Shown here: positions 41,327 through 50,342 of the stretch, one piece after another
How positions within the stretch are numbered: the stretch's first letter is position 1
How the letters are laid out: the number at the start of each line of letters is the position of its first letter
NCBI RefSeq assembly: GCF_003076135.1
Contig: NZ_QDGZ01000007.1
Span: 1 to 64,000 of the forward strand
Reading direction: 5' to 3'
DNA: 64,000 nucleotides
Origin: Nocardioides gansuensis
GTDB taxonomy: Bacteria > Actinomycetota > Actinomycetes > Propionibacteriales > Nocardioidaceae
The notes under the pieces: model-generated
Seen by the model: only the letters and a program-made list of their open reading frames with translations
Database searches by the model: none
Told to the model about the DNA's origin: nothing
Translations under genes and position numbers: made by a program

Positions 41327-42556
41327 GTGACCCAGCACCTGACCACCGACTCCCCCGGTGAAGGCCTCACCCTCGCGGCGTTCGGCCTGGCGCCGACGAC
41401 TGCGGCGGCCCCGGCACCCGCAGCAATGCCGGCGGCCCAGCCGCTGGCCGCAGCGGTCGACCCGGCCGACGAGCGCATCGTGCTCGACGACCTCCTGCGG
41501 CACGTGCTCGACGTGGGCGCCTCCGACCTCCACCTGACGGTCGCCGCACCTCCGACTGTGCGCGAGGGCGGCCGGATGGCCCCGGTGCCCGGCTACCAGC
41601 CGCTGACCGCCGAGCAGCTGCAGCAGATGCTGTACGGCGTGATGACGGGGCGCCAGCGCAAGGTGTTCGAGGAGGAGCTCGAGCTCGACTTCGCCTACGC
41701 GCTGCCAGGCGCGGCGCGGTTCCGCGTGAACGTCTTCCAGCAGCGCGAGGCCATGGGCGCGGTCATGCGCGTCATCCCATGGGATATCAAGCCGCTGGAC
41801 GGTCTCGGCATGCCGCCGGTCATCGGCAGCTTCGCCGACCTCAAGCGGGGACTGGTCCTGGTCACCGGCCCCACCGGCTCGGGCAAGTCGACCACGCTCG
41901 CCGCCGTCATCGACCAGGTGAATCGCACCCGCAGCGGGCACATCATGACCATCGAGGACCCGGTCGAGTTCCTCCACGAGCACCGCGGCTGCCTCGTGAA
42001 CCAGCGCGAGGTCGGCCAGGACACGCACGGCTTCCGGACCGCACTCAAGCACGTGCTCCGGCAGGACCCCGACGTGATCCTGGTCGGCGAGCTGCGCGAT
42101 CTCGAGACGATCTCGGTCGCACTCACTGCCGCCGAGACCGGCCACCTGGTGTTCGCCACCCTGCACACCCAGTCGGCGCAGGACACGATCACCCGTGTCG
42201 TCGACGTCTTCCCGGCCGACCAGCAGGCGCAGGTGCGCACCCAGCTCGCCGCCACCCTCCAGGGGGTCGTCTGCCAGACGCTGGTGCCCACGCGGGAGGG
42301 AAAGGGCCGGGTCGCCGCCGTCGAGGTGATGGTGTGCAACTCCGGCATCCGCGCGCTGATCCGCGACGGCAAGCTGCAGCAGATCCAGGGCGCCCTCCAG
42401 GCCGGTGCCCGCGAAGGCAACCAGACGCTCAACGCCCACCTCGCCCAGCTGGTGCGGGCCGGTCGGATCGCCCACGAGTCCGGGCTGGAGCACTGCTCCA
42501 ACCGCGAGGACTTCCTCACCCTGGTCGGCGCCGGCACGTCCGGCCCGCTGGCCTGA
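41327..42556 (+). CDS. pilT: Type IV pilus twitching ATPase PilT (copy 2)
   Basis: A 409-residue ATPase. An Ala/Pro-rich N-terminal extension (residues 1-50) precedes the PilT core: LLRHVLDVGASDLHLTVAAP, Walker A GPTGSGKSTT, Asp box IEDPVEFLH, Walker B DVILVGELRDLET, His box FATLHTQSA. The C-terminal EVMVCNSGIRALIRDGKLQQ contains the AIRNLIRE-like segment (GIRALIRDGK) needed for retraction, which copy 1 lacks, so this is the likelier true retraction motor. GTG start with AGGAA upstream. Followed by pilC after 23 bases. Confidence 0.93.
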   Translation: MTQHLTTDSPGEGLTLAAFGLAPTTAAAPAPAAMPAAQPLAAAVDPADERIVLDDLLRHVLDVGASDLHLTVAAPPTVREGGRMAPVPGYQPLTAEQLQQMLYGVMTGRQRKVFEEELELDFAYALPGAARFRVNVFQQREAMGAVMRVIPWDIKPLDGLGMPPVIGSFADLKRGLVLVTGPTGSGKSTTLAAVIDQVNRTRSGHIMTIEDPVEFLHEHRGCLVNQREVGQDTHGFRTALKHVLRQDPDVILVGELRDLETISVALTAAETGHLVFATLHTQSAQDTITRVVDVFPADQQAQVRTQLAATLQGVVCQTLVPTREGKGRVAAVEVMVCNSGIRALIRDGKLQQIQGALQAGAREGNQTLNAHLAQLVRAGRIAHESGLEHCSNREDFLTLVGAGTSGPLA

Positions 42557-42579
42557 GCCCGGAAGGAACGCGACACACC

Positions 42580-43794
42580 ATGTCGACCACGTACGCCTAC
42601 AAGGTCCGGGACAGCACCGGCAAGTTCGTCGAGGGGAAGGTGGACGCCGCATCCGAAGCGGCCGTCGCCGACAAGCTCCGGACGATGGGCTACCACCCGC
42701 TCGAGGTGAAGGCCACCAACACCGGCATGCAGCGCGAGGTCAACATCGGCTTCCGCAAGCGGGTGAAGCTCAAGGACCTCGCCGTGTTCTCTCGCCAGTT
42801 CGCGACGATGATCGACGCCGGGCTCACCATGCTCCGCGGCCTGACGATCCTCTCCGAACAGGCGGAGAACCCCGAGCTCGGGCGCGTGCTCAAGCTCGTC
42901 CGACAGGACGTCGAGGCCGGCCAGAGCCTGTCCTCCGCCTTCGCCCGCCACCCCGACGCCTTCCCGAAGCTGATGGTCAGCATGACCCGCGCCGGCGAGG
43001 CCGGCGGCTTCCTGGACGTCGCGATGCGCCAGATCGCCGACAACTTCGAGGCGGAGGTCAAGCTGCGCTCCAAGATCAAGGCGGCGATGACCTACCCCGT
43101 CGTCGTCTTCGTGCTGGCGATCCTGATGTGCGTCGGCATGCTCGTCTTCGTCGTACCCGTCTTCGAGGGCATGTTCGCCGACCTCGGTGGCGAGCTGCCG
43201 CTCCCCACCCAGATGCTGGTGGTGCTGTCCCAGGCGATGCGGTTTCTACTGCCCGGCCTGATCGTCCTGACGGTGGCCGGCATGGTCGCGTGGCGGCGCT
43301 ACGGCAAGACGGCACGCGTGCGGAAGGTCGTCGATCCCCTGAAGCTGCGGATGCCCGTCTTCGGCAAGCTCTTCAGCAAGATCGCGCTGGCCCGCTTCGC
43401 GCGCAACCTGGGCACGCTGCTCAGCTCCGGCGTGCCGATCCTGCAGTCCCTCGACATCGTCGCGGAAACCACCGGCACAACCGTGATCGCCCGTGCGCTC
43501 GAGGACGTGCGCGAGTCAGTACGCCGCGGCGAGTCGATCGCAGGCCCGCTGGCCGGCCACGAGGTCTTCCCGCCCATGGTCGTGCAGATGGTCGCCTCGG
43601 GCGAGGAGACCGGCGCCATCGACCAGATGCTGCAGAAGATCGCCGAGTTCTACGACGGCGAGGTCGAGGCCACCACGGAGGCGCTGACCGCACTCATCGA
43701 GCCCCTGATGATCGCCTTCCTCGGCGGCATCGTGGGATCGATGATCATCGCCCTCTACATGCCGATCTTCAAGGTGTTCGAGCTCATCGGCTGA
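42580..43794 (+). CDS. pilC: Type IV pilus platform protein PilC
   Basis: A 404-residue inner-membrane protein with two T2SSF domains. TTYAYKVRDSTGKFVEGKVD is the standard N terminus; first domain VFSRQFATMIDAGLTMLRGL, helices at about 170-195 and 215-240, second domain ARFARNLGTLLSSGVPILQS, end ALTALIEPLMIAFLGGIVGS. Both domains have the conserved Gly-containing T2SSF motif (AGEAGGFLDVAM, SGEETGAIDQML). ATG 42580 follows GGAAGGA. It anchors PilB and PilT to the pilus base. Confidence 0.95.
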   Translation: MSTTYAYKVRDSTGKFVEGKVDAASEAAVADKLRTMGYHPLEVKATNTGMQREVNIGFRKRVKLKDLAVFSRQFATMIDAGLTMLRGLTILSEQAENPELGRVLKLVRQDVEAGQSLSSAFARHPDAFPKLMVSMTRAGEAGGFLDVAMRQIADNFEAEVKLRSKIKAAMTYPVVVFVLAILMCVGMLVFVVPVFEGMFADLGGELPLPTQMLVVLSQAMRFLLPGLIVLTVAGMVAWRRYGKTARVRKVVDPLKLRMPVFGKLFSKIALARFARNLGTLLSSGVPILQSLDIVAETTGTTVIARALEDVRESVRRGESIAGPLAGHEVFPPMVVQMVASGEETGAIDQMLQKIAEFYDGEVEATTEALTALIEPLMIAFLGGIVGSMIIALYMPIFKVFELIG

Positions 43795-43859
43795 GGGTCG
43801 CCCGGCTTTACCCAATGTGCTCGTTGTGCGCCCCGGACCGCGGTTGTTTGACTGACCCC

Positions 43860-45944
43860 ATGACCACGCTGCCCCTTGTGGAGACGCCGCGGATCCCGGT
43901 CGTCACCAGCTACCACGGGGTGGACGTCACCGAGGAGTACCGATGGCTGGAGGACGGGACCTCCGACGACACCATCGCCTGGACTAAGGCGCAGCACCAT
44001 CTGACACGCACCTACTACGACGCTGTGCCGTGGCGGGACACGCTGCGGGCTCGTGTCGAGCAACTGTTGAAGGCCGAGAGGACGACCTACAGAAGTCTGA
44101 TGTCGGGCGGAAGCACCTATTTCGCGCTGAAGGAACAGACGCCGCGGCAGCAGCCGTTTGTGGTGGCGCTCACTGATCTGGGCGACACCGCGGCTGAGCG
44201 CATCGTCGTGGATCCGAATGCCATCGACCCGTCGGGCGAGACCGCGATCGACTGGTTCGTCCCGTCCCCGGACGGCGGCCGGGTGGCGGTCTCCCTGTCG
44301 GAACACGGCACCGAGGACGGGTCGCTGCACGTCTTCGATGTCGAGACCGGGGAGGTCCTCGACGAGCCGATCCCCCACGTGAACCTGCTGGGCGGCTCGA
44401 TGGCCTGGCGCCACGACGGGTCAGGGTTCTGGTACACCCGCTGCGCAGACCCCGCTGGATTCCGCCAACAGGTCTGGTTGCGCGAGATCGGCGGAGCACA
44501 GCACCGCCTGGACGTCGCAGAAGGATTCGCTGACGAGGTCATCGCGGAGAACGTCCTGTCCGCGTCTCTCGACGGCCGTTGGCTGATGGACCGGGTGCAG
44601 AAGGGTGACGGGGGTGACTGGCAGGTCTTCATCCGCAGCCAAGATCCCGACGGCGCGTGGTGGCAGCTGGCGGACATCCCCGACAAGTGCGCGTACGCCG
44701 TGCTCGGCAGCGACGCGGTGTACGTGCTGTCCCGGCGGGACGCTCCGCACGGCAAGGTGCTGCGACTTCCGCTGACCGAGGGTGCCACGGTCGCAGACTC
44801 CAGGGAGATCGTGCCGCCGAGCCACCTGGTCATCGAGGACTTCGCGGTGACGCACGGCACGCTCTGGGTCGCGGACATGGACGGCGGCCCACAACAGCTG
44901 CGGGCGTTCGACCTCGACGGTGGGCTGTTGTCCACTCCTGAGATTCCACCGGTGAGCTCGGTATCGTCGTACTTCGCTCGCCTCTCCCGGCTGGGCCCGG
45001 ATCGGATTGCCTGGAGGTGTGAGTCCTTCACCGAGCCGCCGACCTGGTGGGTAGCGGCTGATGGAGAGGCGCCTCGACCCACAGCACTGGCGACGACCAG
45101 TCCCGTCGACCTGTCCGGCTACGAGGTGACCCGCGAGTTCGCGGTGTCGCGAGACGGCACCCACGTACCCCTCAACATCATCGCCGCGCCCGGCTCCCCA
45201 CGAGACGGGACGGCGCCGGCGCTGCTGACGGCGTACGGCGGCTACGGGATCTCGCTCGTGCCGACGTTCGACCCCGAGCGGCTGCTGTGGCTCGAGCAGG
45301 GTGGAGTTCTCGCGATCGCCAACATCCGCGGCGGTGGCGAGTACGGCCAGGAGTGGCACCACGCGGGTCGACTCGCCACCAAGCAGAACTGCTTCGACGA
45401 CTTCATCGCGTGCGCGGACCACCTGAACGACACCGGCATCACCAGTCGTGGCCGGCTGGCGATCATCGGCGGCTCCAACGGAGGCCTCTTGATGGGCGCG
45501 GTGCTCACGCAGCGACCGGACATCGCCCGCGCGGTGGTGGCGGCTGTGCCGGTGATGGACTCGTTGCGATCCGAGACCACCACCAACGGGAAGTTCAACA
45601 CGACCGAGTTCGGCACAGTGGAGGATCCGGAGACGTTCACTGCGCTTCTGGCCTACTCGCCCTACCACAACGTCGTGGACGGGACGAGATACCCAGCAGT
45701 GCTGATGACTGCAGGAGAGAACGACACCCGGGTCGATGCCTGGCATGCCAAGAAGATGACGGCTCGACTCCAGGCGGCCACGTCATCGGGTCAACCCGTG
45801 CTGGTGCGGTTGGAGGCCACCGGCCACCTGACCGGATCGCTCGACCAGTCAATCGAGGAGACCACCGATATCTACACCTTCCTCTTCGACCAGCTGGGTC
45901 TCGGCTCCCAGCTCGTTGCCGCCAAGAGACAGGCCACATCCTGA
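43860..45944 (+). CDS. Prolyl oligopeptidase family serine peptidase (S9A)
   Basis: A 694-residue cytoplasmic peptidase. A seven-bladed propeller (about 70-400) precedes the alpha/beta hydrolase domain with GGSNGGLLMGAVLTQRP (nucleophile Ser), AGENDTRVDAWHAKK (Asp) and the His in EATGHLTG. LTAYGGYGISLVPTFDP and NIRGGGEYGQEWHHAG are standard S9A. N terminus TPRIPVVTSYHGVDVTEEYR matches the family start. It cuts after proline in short peptides. It breaks into the pilus locus without a WhiG-type promoter and is followed by a hairpin, so it is probably an independent transcription unit. Confidence 0.93.
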   Translation: MTTLPLVETPRIPVVTSYHGVDVTEEYRWLEDGTSDDTIAWTKAQHHLTRTYYDAVPWRDTLRARVEQLLKAERTTYRSLMSGGSTYFALKEQTPRQQPFVVALTDLGDTAAERIVVDPNAIDPSGETAIDWFVPSPDGGRVAVSLSEHGTEDGSLHVFDVETGEVLDEPIPHVNLLGGSMAWRHDGSGFWYTRCADPAGFRQQVWLREIGGAQHRLDVAEGFADEVIAENVLSASLDGRWLMDRVQKGDGGDWQVFIRSQDPDGAWWQLADIPDKCAYAVLGSDAVYVLSRRDAPHGKVLRLPLTEGATVADSREIVPPSHLVIEDFAVTHGTLWVADMDGGPQQLRAFDLDGGLLSTPEIPPVSSVSSYFARLSRLGPDRIAWRCESFTEPPTWWVAADGEAPRPTALATTSPVDLSGYEVTREFAVSRDGTHVPLNIIAAPGSPRDGTAPALLTAYGGYGISLVPTFDPERLLWLEQGGVLAIANIRGGGEYGQEWHHAGRLATKQNCFDDFIACADHLNDTGITSRGRLAIIGGSNGGLLMGAVLTQRPDIARAVVAAVPVMDSLRSETTTNGKFNTTEFGTVEDPETFTALLAYSPYHNVVDGTRYPAVLMTAGENDTRVDAWHAKKMTARLQAATSSGQPVLVRLEATGHLTGSLDQSIEETTDIYTFLFDQLGLGSQLVAAKRQATS

Positions 45945-45980
45945 GCGCACGGTCGCTTGCTCCGAGACGAGCCTGAAGCG

Positions 45981-46005
45981 CGGGCAGGTGTTCCTGACCT
46001 GCCCG
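45981..46005 (+). terminator. Hairpin terminator after the prolyl oligopeptidase gene
   Basis: CGGGCAGGT (45981-45989) and ACCTGCCCG (45997-46005) are perfect inverted arms of nine bases with a seven-base loop, 36 bases after the stop. No T-run. Confidence 0.55.
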
Positions 46006-46149
46006 GGACCCGCCGGACGATGACCGGAGAACGCTGCTCGGGCGTCAGGAGCCGGACAAATCGCCCTGACCAAACCCGCTGACGACGTGCGACTATGGGC
46101 ACGTTGTGGGCGCGGCGGCTACGCCGGGCTGAACGGATCAGGGGTTTGC

Positions 46150-46293
46150 ATGTCTCGGGTAGCAGCGTCTGAGTGGGAACTGTTCCGGGTGACGGCGATG
46201 GTGTTCTCCGCGTTCGCGGGAGTCGTCGCCACACCGTTCGACCCACGCGGGCTGCCCGGGCAGGTCGCCGACCTGCTTGGGTGGGACCGTTGA
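46150..46293 (+). CDS. Possible small protein ahead of the HPt-GGDEF fusion
   Basis: A 47-codon frame from ATG 46150. It reads SRVAASEWELFRVTAMVFSA, a hydrophobic middle (VTAMVFSAFAGVVATPF) that could be a short membrane helix, then RGLPGQVADLLGWDR. Its TGA overlaps a TTG that may start the large fusion gene, a translational-coupling pattern. There is no strong ribosome site (CAGGGG). It could equally be the untranslated leader of the next gene, so treat as tentative. Confidence 0.35.
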   Translation: MSRVAASEWELFRVTAMVFSAFAGVVATPFDPRGLPGQVADLLGWDR

Positions 46294-48743
46294 CATCCTC
46301 ACCACCGCGTTCCGACGCCACCCCGGCGACACAGGCACGGCTGCAGGCCATTTTCGAGCGGGCCCGCGCCTCCTTTGCCGACAATCTCTCGACGATCGAA
46401 GCGGCCGTCAGCGATCTCGAGGCCGGTGCACTGGACGAATCGAGCCGGAGGGCCGCGGAACGCGCAGCCCACCGCCTCGCAGGAGCGGCCGGAACGGTGG
46501 GCTTTCCCGAGGCCACCACACCGGCCCGGCGGCTCGAGGATGCGTTCGCCGACGACGAGGTCGTTCCGGACAAGGTCGATCTCCTCGAGACCTACGCCGC
46601 TGCGCTGCGCAGGATCCTGTTCGGCAACGACCTCCCCGAGACCGAAACACCGGCAGCACAGGAAGCACAGGAGCCACGGCCGACCACCTGGATGCTCGCC
46701 GTGCATGCGGCTGGTGGTCTCGACGCGCAGATTCGCGAGGCCGCAACGTCATGGGGCGTTGGCGTCACCCATGACCAGTGGGCGGCCGACATCGCGGCGG
46801 CCGTCGTCGACCTTGCCGAGCCGGAGGGTGAGGGGCTCATTCGCAGCTACGCCGCACGGCAGCCACCTGTTCCGATTGTCGCCCTCGCTTCCACAGCGTC
46901 TCCCACCGATCGTCACGTGGCCTCCAGGGCGGGGGCGTCGTTGGTGCTGTCCCGGACTGCGCCGCCCGTGGACGTGGTCGCCGCGGTGGAGTCCCTCGCC
47001 AGGCACCATCGGCATGACAAGTTCCGGATCCTTGCGGTGGACGATGATCCTGTGATGCTGGCGGCGCTGCCGGCCGTGCTCGCCGCCGAGCACATCGAGG
47101 TCATCACGCTGGAGGACTCGCGCAAGTTCTGGGCGATGCTCGAGCACACCGCCCCGGATCTCGTCGTGCTGGACCTGGACATGCCACACCTGGATGGGAT
47201 CGCGCTGTGCCGAATGGTCCGCACCGACCCCCGCTGGTCGACCCTGCCCGTCCTGTTCCTGAGCGTGCGAACTGACGCGGCCGCCGTCGATTCCGTCTTC
47301 GCCGCCGGAGCCGACGACTACGTCAGCAAACCCCTGGTCGCCTCGGAAGTCCGGGCCCGGATCCGCAATCGCCTCGACCGCATCGCGTGGTTTCGGAAGC
47401 TTGCCGACACCGACTCCCTCACCGGCCTGGTCAACCGTCGCCGGCTCGAGGCCGACTTCGACCGGCTGTGCGCCCTCGCCCGCCGGCACCATCAGCCGCT
47501 GGCCCTGGCACTCCTGGACATCGACCACTTCAAGCGCGTCAACGACGCCCATGGCCACGACGTCGGTGACCTGGTGCTGCGCCACCTCTCGGACCGGCTC
47601 ACCGCAGAGTTCCGGGGCCAGGACGTCGTGGCCCGCTGGGGTGGTGAAGAGATCGCGATCCTCACCTTCGGGATGTCAGGGCCGGACGCCAACCGGCGCC
47701 TCACCGGCATCCTCGAATCCATCCGCAACACGCCGCTCGTGCCCGGCGAACGGCTTCGCACATCGCTCAGCATCAGTTGCAGCGCCGGGGTGGCCGAGCT
47801 GGGTCTCCACGGCGAGGACCTGCGCACCCTGATCCGCGCTGCCGATTCGGCGCTGTATCGCGCCAAGCGAGAAGGGCGAGCGCGCGTACTCGATGCCGAG
47901 GGCCAGACCCGGGCCAGTCCGATCACCCCGAGCCCCGAGCAGCCGCAGCTCCTTCCGTCCGTCGAACCCACCGTGCGGACCTACTACGCGACCCTGGTCG
48001 AACGCGAACGTCTCGACGCCACCGGCCACGGTCGTCTGGAACGGGTACGCACCCAGGAGCTGCTCACCCGGACGCTACCCGCGGCACCCGCGCGGATACT
48101 CGACGTCGGCGGCGGGACCGGCGTGTACGCGGCCTGGTTGGCCGAGGCAGGCTACGACGTGCACCTGATCGACGTCATCCCGGAGCATGTCTCGGCGGCG
48201 CTCAACGACGGTGCTGCGTTCACCGCAGCCCTCGGTGACGCGCGGCACCTCGACGAGCCCGACGACTCGGCCGAGGCGGTGATGATGCTGGGCCCCCTCT
48301 ACCACCTGCTCGACCGCAATGATCGTGTCCAGGCACTGCGTGAAGCGCGCCGAGTGCTCCGTCCCGGCGGCACCCTCGCCGCCGCGGTGATCAGCCGGCA
48401 TGCCGCGCTCCTCGCCTACGCGAGCCGTGGCGAGCTCGACCCCGGTCGCCGGGACCTAGCGCTCGCCACCCTCGGCCACGGGCAACACGACCCGCAGCTC
48501 GGATTCACCACAGCCTTCTTCCACACCCCCGACGAGGCGCTCAGCGAGTTCCGCGTGGCCGGCTTCCACGACGTTCACGTGCGCGCGATCGAGGGCCCGA
48601 TGTGGACTGCGGTCAAGACCTGCACCGACCCCACTCACCAGGACGCCTTGGTCGAGAGCGCCCTGATCTGCGCCCGCGCCCTGGAGAACGACCCGGCCAT
48701 GCTCGCGGCCAGCGCCCACCTGCTCGTCACCGCTCAGGCCTGA
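46290..48743 (+). CDS. HPt - REC-like - REC - GGDEF - SAM methyltransferase fusion protein
   Basis: An 817-residue soluble protein (numbers from TTG 46290). HPt domain at about 20-115 with phospho-His at 61 (AAHRLAGAAGTVGF). A degenerate receiver-like stretch at about 130-235 (TTWMLAVHAAGGLDAQIREA) lacks the acidic pocket. True REC at 245-360: FRILAVDDDPVML, acceptor Asp295 in VVLDLDMPHLDG, Lys in YVSKPL. GGDEF domain 370-535 with active GGEEI (451-455) and an RxxD inhibition site (RGQD, 442-445). C-terminal class I methyltransferase with ILDVGGGTGVYAAWLAEAGY and LGPLYHLLDRNDRV. A phosphorelay that makes c-di-GMP and also carries a methyltransferase is very unusual. The start is uncertain; GTG 46281 and ATG/GTG codons further up are possible. 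Confidence 0.85.
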   Translation: MTSSPPRSDATPATQARLQAIFERARASFADNLSTIEAAVSDLEAGALDESSRRAAERAAHRLAGAAGTVGFPEATTPARRLEDAFADDEVVPDKVDLLETYAAALRRILFGNDLPETETPAAQEAQEPRPTTWMLAVHAAGGLDAQIREAATSWGVGVTHDQWAADIAAAVVDLAEPEGEGLIRSYAARQPPVPIVALASTASPTDRHVASRAGASLVLSRTAPPVDVVAAVESLARHHRHDKFRILAVDDDPVMLAALPAVLAAEHIEVITLEDSRKFWAMLEHTAPDLVVLDLDMPHLDGIALCRMVRTDPRWSTLPVLFLSVRTDAAAVDSVFAAGADDYVSKPLVASEVRARIRNRLDRIAWFRKLADTDSLTGLVNRRRLEADFDRLCALARRHHQPLALALLDIDHFKRVNDAHGHDVGDLVLRHLSDRLTAEFRGQDVVARWGGEEIAILTFGMSGPDANRRLTGILESIRNTPLVPGERLRTSLSISCSAGVAELGLHGEDLRTLIRAADSALYRAKREGRARVLDAEGQTRASPITPSPEQPQLLPSVEPTVRTYYATLVERERLDATGHGRLERVRTQELLTRTLPAAPARILDVGGGTGVYAAWLAEAGYDVHLIDVIPEHVSAALNDGAAFTAALGDARHLDEPDDSAEAVMMLGPLYHLLDRNDRVQALREARRVLRPGGTLAAAVISRHAALLAYASRGELDPGRRDLALATLGHGQHDPQLGFTTAFFHTPDEALSEFRVAGFHDVHVRAIEGPMWTAVKTCTDPTHQDALVESALICARALENDPAMLAASAHLLVTAQA

Positions 48744-48753
48744 CCGCCATCAC

Positions 48754-49029
48754 CTACGGAGGGCCACCCTCGCTGATCGGCGCCTCGACCGACATGGTGC
48801 CGGCAGCCTCCCCGATCACCAGGCGCTTGCCGTCGAGCCGTCGGAGGGAGTCCTGCACGACGTCGAGGTCCAGCTGCGTGTCGGTGGCGATGTCCGCATC
48901 AGAGATCGGCACGGCAGGAGCCCACTCGCTCGGCGGCACCTGGTAGGGGTCGAAGTCCGTCTGCGCGGCTGCCCAGAGCTGCAGGGCCGACTCGTAGACA
49001 ACGTCGTCGGTTGAGAACTCGCTGCCCAT
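48754..49029 (-). CDS. Small hypothetical protein, winged-helix-like
   Basis: A 91-residue acidic protein: GSEFSTDDVVYESALQLWAA, then ISDADIATDTQLDLDVVQDS, LRRLDGKRLVIGEAAGTMSV. The last 45 residues look like the helix-turn-helix and wing of small MarR/DUF-type proteins (helix DLDVVQDSLRRLDGK, strand LVIGEA). A TACCGT box on the minus strand (49042-49037) lies seven bases before ATG 49029, so it is probably leaderless. Ends tail to tail with the methyltransferase fusion. Function unknown. Confidence 0.65.
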   Translation of the reverse strand: MGSEFSTDDVVYESALQLWAAAQTDFDPYQVPPSEWAPAVPISDADIATDTQLDLDVVQDSLRRLDGKRLVIGEAAGTMSVEAPISEGGPP

Positions 49030-49059
49030 GACGGACACGGTACGCCGCGGGGTGGGGGC

Positions 49060-50202
49060 TCAGAGACAGCCCGGCCCGGCACCGATGCGGCTCATCCCCG
49101 TGAGGTCGCCGGCGCCCAGGTTGTGGTTGAGGGAGGAGGCGCTGCCGTGCATGACCTGCTCGGCGCCGTTCGCGTGCCCGAGGCCGAGGGCGTGGAGCGT
49201 CTCGTGCATCATCACCTGGCCCCACGTGGTCGACCCCGAGCTGTCGAAGCCCGGACGGAGCGCGTGGCCGCGGTCGAGCAGGACGAAGCCACGCACCATC
49301 TTCCAGGCCACGTCCGTCCCGGCAGCCGCCTGGGCCGACCCGCCGCCGATGCCGACGACGCCGCCCAGCAGGTCCGGGACCTGGGCCTCGTCGGACCAGG
49401 CGACCGCGATGTCCGCGTGGGCCGGGAAGATCGACGCGGTCCGGTGGACGTGGGTGGTCTCCCCGACGTACTCGAAGGTCAACCCCGTCCGGCTGGCGAT
49501 CCTCGCGAAGGCCTCCTGGACGTGGGCCAGCGACCCGGCGTACCCGCCCTGCGGGTTGTAGGCCCAGCGGATGGGCGTGCACGGGTTCCAGCGGGATCCG
49601 CCGGCGGCGAACAGGTAGGACCAGTCGCCCGCCAGGCCCAGAGGCGTGAGCACGTCGACAGGCGTCGGTGCCGGGGTCGGTGTCGGGGCCGGCGTGGTGG
49701 GCGGTCGGACCACGGCCACCCGAAGCCGCCCCGTGTGGGCTGCGGCGAGGCCGTCGAAGCGGGGGCTCCTGATCTGGAACGCGCGCGTCCGGTCCTGCGA
49801 CCCGGCACCCACCTCGAACCGGAAGACACCGGTGCGGGCCGTCTGCTTCCGGGCCAGGACCCGCCAGCCCGCCGACGTGGACTCGAGCAGCTCCACGGGC
49901 CGCGGGCGGGCGTGGCGGGCCGCCTGGACCTGGGCCACCCCGGAGACGACGATGCGCGCACCGGTCTCGGCGCTCTTCGGCGTCGTCGCCGCGATCCGCG
50001 CAGCGCGGTTGAGCTCTGCCGCGTCGCCCCCGTGCACGGTGTCTGCGTACTCGGCCGTCCGGACTGCGGGCGGCACGACGCCATCCGCCAGGACAACGGC
50101 GGACCCGGTGGACATCGCTGCGGGAGCCAGCGCCAGCGCGAGGCCGGTCGCAGCCACCGATGCCCATGCCTGGCGAAGGGCGGGACGTCGTGGGAGCTTC
50201 AT
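49060..50202 (-). CDS. Secreted matrixin-family metalloprotease
   Basis: A 380-residue exported zinc protease. Signal peptide: basic start then VAATGLALALAPAAMSTGSA. A beta-rich domain (about 75-165) and a Pro/Thr linker (TTPAPTPTPAPTPV) precede the catalytic part, with the metzincin motif HETLHALGLGHA and a Met-turn-like VMHGSASS, and WNPCTPIRWAYNPQG as the family start. The transcript is predicted to begin at 50257 from a WhiG-type promoter, so this extracellular protease belongs to the pilus regulon; it may trim surface or pilus proteins or act on external substrates. ATG 50202 follows GAGGAC. Confidence 0.88.
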   Translation of the reverse strand: MKLPRRPALRQAWASVAATGLALALAPAAMSTGSAVVLADGVVPPAVRTAEYADTVHGGDAAELNRAARIAATTPKSAETGARIVVSGVAQVQAARHARPRPVELLESTSAGWRVLARKQTARTGVFRFEVGAGSQDRTRAFQIRSPRFDGLAAAHTGRLRVAVVRPPTTPAPTPTPAPTPVDVLTPLGLAGDWSYLFAAGGSRWNPCTPIRWAYNPQGGYAGSLAHVQEAFARIASRTGLTFEYVGETTHVHRTASIFPAHADIAVAWSDEAQVPDLLGGVVGIGGGSAQAAAGTDVAWKMVRGFVLLDRGHALRPGFDSSGSTTWGQVMMHETLHALGLGHANGAEQVMHGSASSLNHNLGAGDLTGMSRIGAGPGCL

Positions 50203-50263
50203 GATTCAGTCCTCGAGAAAGGGGAAGGCATCAGCTCCCCGTAAAGAATCGGTCAAGGACTAC

Positions 50264-50290
50264 ATCGGCACGTGAGACGCCCGGCTTGAG
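50264..50290 (-). promoter_or_regulatory. WhiG/FliA-type promoter of the matrixin gene
   Basis: Minus strand: CTCAAG (50290-50285), 15 bases, GCCGAT (50269-50264). Start near 50257, 55 bases ahead of ATG 50202. It also lies just behind the end of pilX. Confidence 0.8.
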
Positions 50291-50342
50291 GCCCTGGGGC
50301 GTTCTGGAGTCGGCCAGCAGCGCGCGGTCGCCACTCGTGTGG

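Noticed and set aside
39635..42652. A 1005-codon minus-strand open frame across pilB and pilT2
   Set aside because: It is antisense to two genes with intact motifs; its Asp/Val/Gly/Arg-rich composition is the usual shadow of high-GC codons and shows no domain.
43798..43860. Leaderless promoter for the prolyl oligopeptidase (TTGACT six bases before ATG)
   Set aside because: The hexamer lacks the TANNNT pattern; spacing alone is not enough.
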